Source: Trichomonas tenax
Lineage: Eukaryota; Parabasalia; Trichomonadida; Trichomonadidae
Direction: 5' to 3'
Assembly (NCBI GenBank): GCA_023091735.1
Contig: JALKBU010001515.1
Location: forward strand, 1 to 10,087
Length of the DNA: 10,087 nucleotides
Both the position numbers and the translations under genes were made by a program. Shown here piece by piece: positions 6,486-10,087 of this stretch (positions are counted from its first letter, which is position 1; every line of letters begins with the position of its first letter). The notes under the pieces were generated by a model. The model searched no databases, had not been told where the DNA came from, and saw only the letters and a program-made list of their open reading frames with translations.

Positions 6486-7406
6486 ATGGCGATTTTGCTT
6501 CTTCGGAAGCGAAGGCGGCGTTCACTAAAGTCGCCATATTTTATGATAATTTTTATGGCATCAGGGATTTTCCTGTTCCCTCTCAATGTTGCAACGGAAT
6601 TGAAGTGGATAGAACCTGCAGAAGAAAAAATTTTAATTCCAAAAGAACTTTCTTTAACGGTACCATATAACAATACCAGCGAAAATAAATATTCTATCAT
6701 AATTCCTACATATTCAGCACGAGTAGATATCGTTTGCGCTTCAATTTCAAATCTGTTATTTAGACCAAGCAAATATCTCGACAAAGTCTATGTTTACTGG
6801 AATGACTTCAACAAATTGAAGCCAATACCGCAGGAATTGATAAACATTTCAAAACATTATTCAAATAAATTATCAGTTATTGATACAAAAACGAGATTAT
6901 TAACAAGTAGGTTCTTAATCCCATCAGAAATCCGAACACAAACCGTTTTATCGCTTGATGACGATATTTCGATATCATCTGAAGAAATCGATCGAGCATT
7001 TGAAATTTACAAGGATAACAACTTCGCAAACCAAATAGCAGGTCCAACTCCACGCAGATGCACAAAGAACAGATATGTTTACGATTCATACAAAAGATAT
7101 AATGTTATCATAACAAACATTGCATTTATGAATGTCAAACACATGGAGCTTTTCAATGACGATAAATACAAACAATATAGAAACTTCGTTGACGAACATA
7201 ATAATTGCGAAGATATTTTAATCAATTTTATAGTCTCGTTGGAGTACCAACTATCTCCGGTGTACTTAAAAATAAACGGAACATCTGTGTCCAGTGATGG
7301 TTTCTCAACACAATTAGGTCACACCGAAAAAAGAATCAATTGCTGCAAGAATTTCACAACGGAATTTGGCAGTAGGGCTCTCAAGTGCAACAGAAAGATG
7401 TTCTAA
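6486..7406 (+). CDS. GT64 exostosin-type glycosyltransferase, type II membrane protein
   Basis: The protein is 306 residues from the ATG at 6486; an in-frame ATG at 6459 would give 315. Numbered from the longer form, it has a basic cytosolic tip (RKRRRR, 17-22), a membrane anchor at about 28-45, and a lumenal glycosyltransferase family 64 domain from about 78 to the end. Family hallmarks are YSIIIPTYSARVD (78-90), VYVYWND (110-116), LSLDDDISIS with the metal- and nucleotide-sugar-binding DDD at 167-169, AGPTPRR (194-200) and VDEHNNCEDILINFIVS (244-260), which includes the conserved CED of the catalytic region. The terminal Cys-rich FG segment (about 294-306) fits the family end, so the protein looks complete. 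Animal EXT/EXTL relatives transfer GlcNAc or GlcA in heparan-sulphate assembly; fungal and protist members act on other glycans, so donor and acceptor here are unknown. It probably acts in the Golgi or ER. It is flanked by pseudogenes, with no functional partner nearby. Confidence 0.9.
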   Translation: MAILLLRKRRRRSLKSPYFMIIFMASGIFLFPLNVATELKWIEPAEEKILIPKELSLTVPYNNTSENKYSIIIPTYSARVDIVCASISNLLFRPSKYLDKVYVYWNDFNKLKPIPQELINISKHYSNKLSVIDTKTRLLTSRFLIPSEIRTQTVLSLDDDISISSEEIDRAFEIYKDNNFANQIAGPTPRRCTKNRYVYDSYKRYNVIITNIAFMNVKHMELFNDDKYKQYRNFVDEHNNCEDILINFIVSLEYQLSPVYLKINGTSVSSDGFSTQLGHTEKRINCCKNFTTEFGSRALKCNRKMF

Positions 7407-8346
7407 GATTGCCAAAACAACTGAGATATAAGGTTAATCTCTTTTTTTCTCAAATCATAACAGTGGTCAGAACTGTATTTAATTTGCAGGATACATTAAG
7501 AGAATTACTTCATTCATTCCGCTATCACTACTTAATGGTGTTAACACGGCAAACATGCAAAATTAACATATTTCGTTTATTTATTTTGTGATTTTTCTTC
7601 GGAAGTTGCCATGAAAGACCACAGCAATGATGTTCCATAGAGCTCGTGTTTTCATCGCTACAGACTAATTTCGCCCATTGTTTTAATTTTCTCATATATA
7701 TTTTAATATTATATCTATTTTGTTTTTATTAATCCGCAATGATTTTACTCTTCATCAATTACAATTCTATACATCCTATCAAGCTCTCATTGTTTAATTT
7801 ATTTTACTTTCGGGAAATCATCCATATTTGTAATCGACAAAGCTTAAGTTCAACGAATGGAATTACGATTTCCTATATAAATACTATATTTTTCATTGTT
7901 TGTATTTTGTTTGAATAAATATATTAAATAGGACATTATTAATTGTATGCACGATATTGGTTGACGATATCCAATGAAATACGAGCTAAACAAGGCTGTT
8001 AACACTAAGAAATTTTAATTTCAAAAAATAAAATATTATCCTTGATTTTCAACCTTTGAACCCACTCTGAAAACAAAAAAAATATTAATTTCTTTGGGTT
8101 TAGATAAGAAATTTTCGATTTTAAATCAGCCAAAAATATAGAGCTATAATGTATCTATTAAAATATTTATTTGCATTTTCATAAAATTCTTTTTTGGCCC
8201 AAAAATGAAAAAATTTAGGCAAATTATTTGGTACAAAGGTTGAAAATTTAGGGTAATGGCGGAGATAAAATCACATTAATGTGAAAATCACTGATGCTTT
8301 CTGTCTTCAAATTCCGATTTATTAATTACATATTATGACAAAAAAA
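7407..8346. other. AT-rich intergenic region between GT64 and the Myb pseudogene
   Basis: It holds the 3' untranslated region of the GT64 gene and the region downstream of the minus-strand Myb pseudogene. A plus-strand frame with no ATG start stays open from 7385 to 7591, overlapping the GT64 end, but shows no recognisable protein. A patch at about 7597-7680 is richer in G and C and could be old coding debris on either strand. Nothing else is supported apart from the inverted repeat at 8045-8247. Confidence 0.45.
8045..8247. repeat. Short inverted repeat pair, 14 bp arms
   Basis: ATTTTCAACCTTTG at 8045-8058 is exactly inverted at 8234-8247, about 175 bases apart. Short matching bases beyond the arms suggest the worn ends of a 0.2 kb TIR element, but no target duplication was seen, and a 14-bp match can occur by chance in AT-rich DNA. 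Confidence 0.35.
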
Positions 8347-8815
8347 TCAAAATGGAATATTTTCGCCAAAAACGTCAATATCAGGCCATAATAGGGCTTG
8401 ATTGAGTTCTATTTCTTTCTCACTATTCTTACTTTGTTTTTCCGCAAATTTATTATATTCATGTTCTAATTATTGAATTTCTTTTTCGACTTTGTGATAT
8501 TCCTTCTTCGCTAAGCAGTGGCAGCGATTCTTAACAGCAATCATTGACCTTCCGTTCATTGATTTGCTGATCTCTGTCCACTGATTTCCGAAAATTCCGT
8601 GAAGGGATATCAGCAGTCCACTTGTCCCTGGTGTTGTCTGGATTGAGTTTACATATCCATCTTTCCCTACAATGCTTGGTAGATCTTCCTGGAACTCTTG
8701 TTGATATGTATTTCCAGTTGTACTGTCCTATATCAATGACAGCGTTCATGAGAAGCTGATCCTCCTCAATGCTCCACTTTTGCTTGGCAATACCACGCTT
8801 ACTGTGACCGCGCAT
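8347..8815 (-). pseudogene. R2R3-type Myb DNA-binding protein, broken by a deletion and a stop
   Basis: The ATG is at 8815-8813 (a TTG lies just before it). Repeat one is intact: KWSIEEDQLLMNAV, YNWKYISTRVPGRS and the recognition helix KHCRERW. Repeat two opens with KWTAD, but its continuation, FGNQWTEISKSMNGRS then IAVKNRCH, lies in another frame. The join is at 8590-8608. Counting against a standard Myb repeat, 17 bases are missing, removing most of helix one and shifting the frame. The shifted frame then meets TAA at 8472-8470, yet coding quality continues in that frame (LEHEYNKFAEKQ to DIDVFGENIPF) to TGA at 8349-8347. So there are at least two disabling lesions. Myb proteins of this two-repeat type are a large transcription-factor family in trichomonads; in T. 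vaginalis some bind promoter elements of adhesion and iron-regulated genes. A truncated 94-residue product with one complete Myb repeat could still be made. Confidence 0.85.
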
Positions 8816-8885
8816 CAAAAATAATTTTGGGGTATCGTCCTAAATTGCATATTTCGCAAATTCGAAAAGAATAACCGAAATATAA

Positions 8886-9543
8886 ATGGCTTTGAATTAT
8901 GAAAAATTGGTTAAAATCCGGTTCATATCCATATTTAAGGATAATATTTTAGCATTAAAGTATTCAATTTTTTTTGAGAGGACGCTCAAATCTTAAATCA
9001 TTCCTATCTGATTTTAGCTATACCTCTATTAAGCAATTAATGAATGAAATATTGATAAACAATTCAAAACATAATCTCAAATTCACATCACTGTATTTAT
9101 CTAAAATTTGATGCAGATAACAATTATTAAAAATTGAGATGAATACAGTGATGTCAATTTATTTCTACACAATAAAGGCGTTTATTCATGTTACAAGATA
9201 AAATTAAACAAAATCAGATTTGAATAGTGCTCTCAAATTCTGATGTATTAAAAAGGATCTGTCAAGTGGTTAGTTCGACGAGAATAGTGTTATATGACAC
9301 ATATTGTTAACTTTTGCAATGAAAGAAACATTTAAAACTGCTTGTTTATTAGAAAAATTGATTACTATGTAGTTTTTGTTGTATGTCAGTCAATCCGATC
9401 ACTACTGTGATTCTCAAAACTGTCACATCATCACCTCAGATAATATCCGTCTTGTTTACGTTGCTATTTACGAAATTAACACCAAATTCAAATTTGCAAT
9501 TAAAAACTACTCCAAATTATTATTTTACACCTCCAAAATATGA
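8886..9543 (+). pseudogene. Decayed unidentified reading frame
   Basis: An ATG at 8886 opens 36 codons. A T8 run at 8968-8975 is a natural slip point to the next frame, which then carries coding-like sequence as far as a TGA at 9541. Within it are stops at 9109, 9115, 9199, 9205, 9241, 9271, 9295 and 9370. The best stretches are 8974-9108 (SNLKSFLSDFSYTSIKQLM and onward) and 9373-9540, 56 codons containing SDHYCDSQNC and HIITSDNIRLVYVAIYEI. Roughly 15 stops would be expected by chance in this length at 70% AT; eight are present. The protein would be helical and polar; I do not recognise a family. It is convergent with the ORF at 9552-9998 and ends nine bases from it. Confidence 0.4.
9079..9160. 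repeat. Hairpin-forming inverted repeat
   Basis: Bases 9079-9109 are the inverted complement of 9130-9160 at 28 of 31 positions, around a 20-base loop. The core CATCACTGTATT is perfect. It lies inside the decayed frame 8886-9543, at its first two in-frame stops. It could be a foldback insertion, an inverted duplication, or the terminator-like end of an older element. Confidence 0.7.
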
Positions 9544-9551
9544 ATAAGATT

Positions 9552-9998
9552 TCATCCACAAACGAAAATATGTGTTGTGAGAACGAGAAAAAAATGTGAA
9601 ACATGAGTTTTATATATTTCTAATTTATTATAAATATAATAAGCAGATTTTGAAAGAAATTTTGCTATTTTTTGATTGGCTTCAGATTTCATATGCAAGA
9701 ATCGTAAAATTTTATGTAATCCATGAACATAATATAAATTCCTTTTATTATTAAATTCACAGTTTTTAAATAAGATTTTTAAATCTGTATCAGATGACTC
9801 CATTATGATAATGTAACAATAACATAACATGCTGCAATCATCTGAGCGGATTTGGAAGAATATCATTTTGCCTAATTTAATTATTGTATATAAAGCGCAG
9901 CATTGCATTCCATGACATGAGGATGATCTGGTATTGCAGATAAAAGACGAAAATATCATGAAAATATCAAAATATTTTAATATCTCGATATTTTTCAT
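9552..9998 (-). CDS. Hypothetical protein starting inside the right terminal repeat
   Basis: A 148-codon frame with an ATG at 9998-9996 and a TGA stop. A random frame at this base composition would rarely stay open this long, so it is probably coding or recently was. The first 60 codons lie in the terminal repeat (Cys/Ser-rich and hydrophobic); the remaining 80 or so are unique to this end and more polar (ESSDTDLK, LHKILRFLHMKSEANQ, AKFLSKSAYYIYNK). Two starts are plausible. The first ATG has TCATTA five bases upstream. An internal ATG at 9803-9801 (codon 66) has TCATA directly before it and would give 83 residues, entirely outside the clean repeat. The last residues look less natural, so the 3' end may be eroded. 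No family recognised. Confidence 0.45.
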   Translation of the reverse strand: MKNIEILKYFDIFMIFSSFICNTRSSSCHGMQCCALYTIIKLGKMIFFQIRSDDCSMLCYCYIIIMESSDTDLKILFKNCEFNNKRNLYYVHGLHKILRFLHMKSEANQKIAKFLSKSAYYIYNKLEIYKTHVSHFFLVLTTHIFVCG

Positions 9999-10087
9999 TT
10001 TTTAATGATATGCCATTATATATAGCATATCCTCTATATAGAGCTATCATTGAAATCGTGTTTCGTGCATCTTCTAAAATATTCAAT
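9812..10087. repeat. Right terminal inverted repeat of the window
   Basis: This is the inverted partner of 1-276, with three differences over the outer 269 bases, so the copies are recent or kept similar by conversion. The inner limit falls 9-16 bases upstream of the internal ATG at 9803. Here the repeat passes into unique coding-like sequence, whereas on the left the corresponding point is occupied by element A. Confidence 0.9.
10003..10008 (-). promoter_or_regulatory. Initiator-like TCATTA before the ORF 9552-9998
   Basis: On the minus strand TCATTA ends five bases before the ATG at 9998, the same arrangement as at 80-85 on the left. If used, the leader would be about eight bases. It fits the trichomonad initiator consensus, but a chance match is possible. 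Confidence 0.35.

Noticed and set aside
6320..7089. Minus-strand and alternate-frame ORFs across the GT64 gene
   Set aside because: They are shadows of the glycosyltransferase reading frame; the GT64 motifs fix the true frame.
7385..7591. 68-codon open frame overlapping the GT64 end
   Set aside because: It would start with GTG, overlaps a better-supported gene in another frame, and shows no recognisable protein.
4414..9540. A recoded genetic code in which in-frame stops are read through
   Set aside because: TAA, TAG and TGA all occur as interruptions, while the kinase and GT64 frames contain none, so mutation is the simpler explanation.
1..10087. CRISPR array, tRNA, rRNA, or a complete transposase
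   Set aside because: No regularly spaced direct repeats, no tRNA B-box with a cloverleaf, no rRNA-like blocks, and no frame with DDE, DDD or tyrosine-recombinase features was found.

Overview
The window looks like AT-rich nuclear DNA of a parabasalid (trichomonad) protist, with Tritrichomonas more likely than Trichomonas. The genus is inference. The grounds are gene content (a PH-domain AGC kinase, a GT64 exostosin-type glycosyltransferase, a two-repeat Myb gene and a Cys/Ser-rich beta-helix surface-protein family), uninterrupted reading frames in the standard code, very short inferred 5' leaders with TCA-type initiator motifs close to some start codons, and a high load of TIR elements. No bacterial ribosome-binding sites, operons, tRNA, rRNA or CRISPR array were found.

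Layout: (1) Positions 1-276 and 9812-10087 are near-identical inverted copies, so the window begins and ends at the same point of one repeat. Each copy carries a TCATTA initiator-like motif and the start of one reading frame. The right copy continues into a 148-codon ORF; the left copy is cut off next to a small transposon. (2) At 278-586 and 4123-4407 lie two copies, in opposite orientation, of a ~0.3 kb non-autonomous TIR element (called element A here). They bracket a 3.5 kb block containing an intact PH-AGC kinase (1268-2524, minus). (3) At 3596-4848 is a badly decayed, unidentified gene. It is split near its start codon by a second TIR element (element B, 3615-4023, with an 8-bp near-perfect target duplication) and again by element A copy 2. 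(4) At 4919-6037 is a beta-helix surface-protein pseudogene with one internal stop and no start, followed by coding-like debris to 6300. (5) At 6486-7406 is an intact GT64-type type II membrane glycosyltransferase. (6) At 8347-8815 (minus) is a Myb pseudogene with a frameshifting deletion in its second repeat and an in-frame stop. (7) At 8886-9543 (plus) is another decayed reading frame, tail to tail with the ORF that starts in the right terminal repeat.

Two genes, the kinase and the GT64, look functional; the ORF at 9552-9998 may be. They do not form a pathway: one is a cytosolic signalling kinase and the other a secretory-pathway glycosyltransferase. The rest is mostly a graveyard of gene-family members broken by point mutation, deletion and small-transposon insertion. 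No transposase was found, so all mobile elements here appear non-autonomous. The most useful observations are the mirror-image window ends that carry a gene start, the element B insertion whose removal joins two coding pieces in frame, and the asymmetric element A pair.
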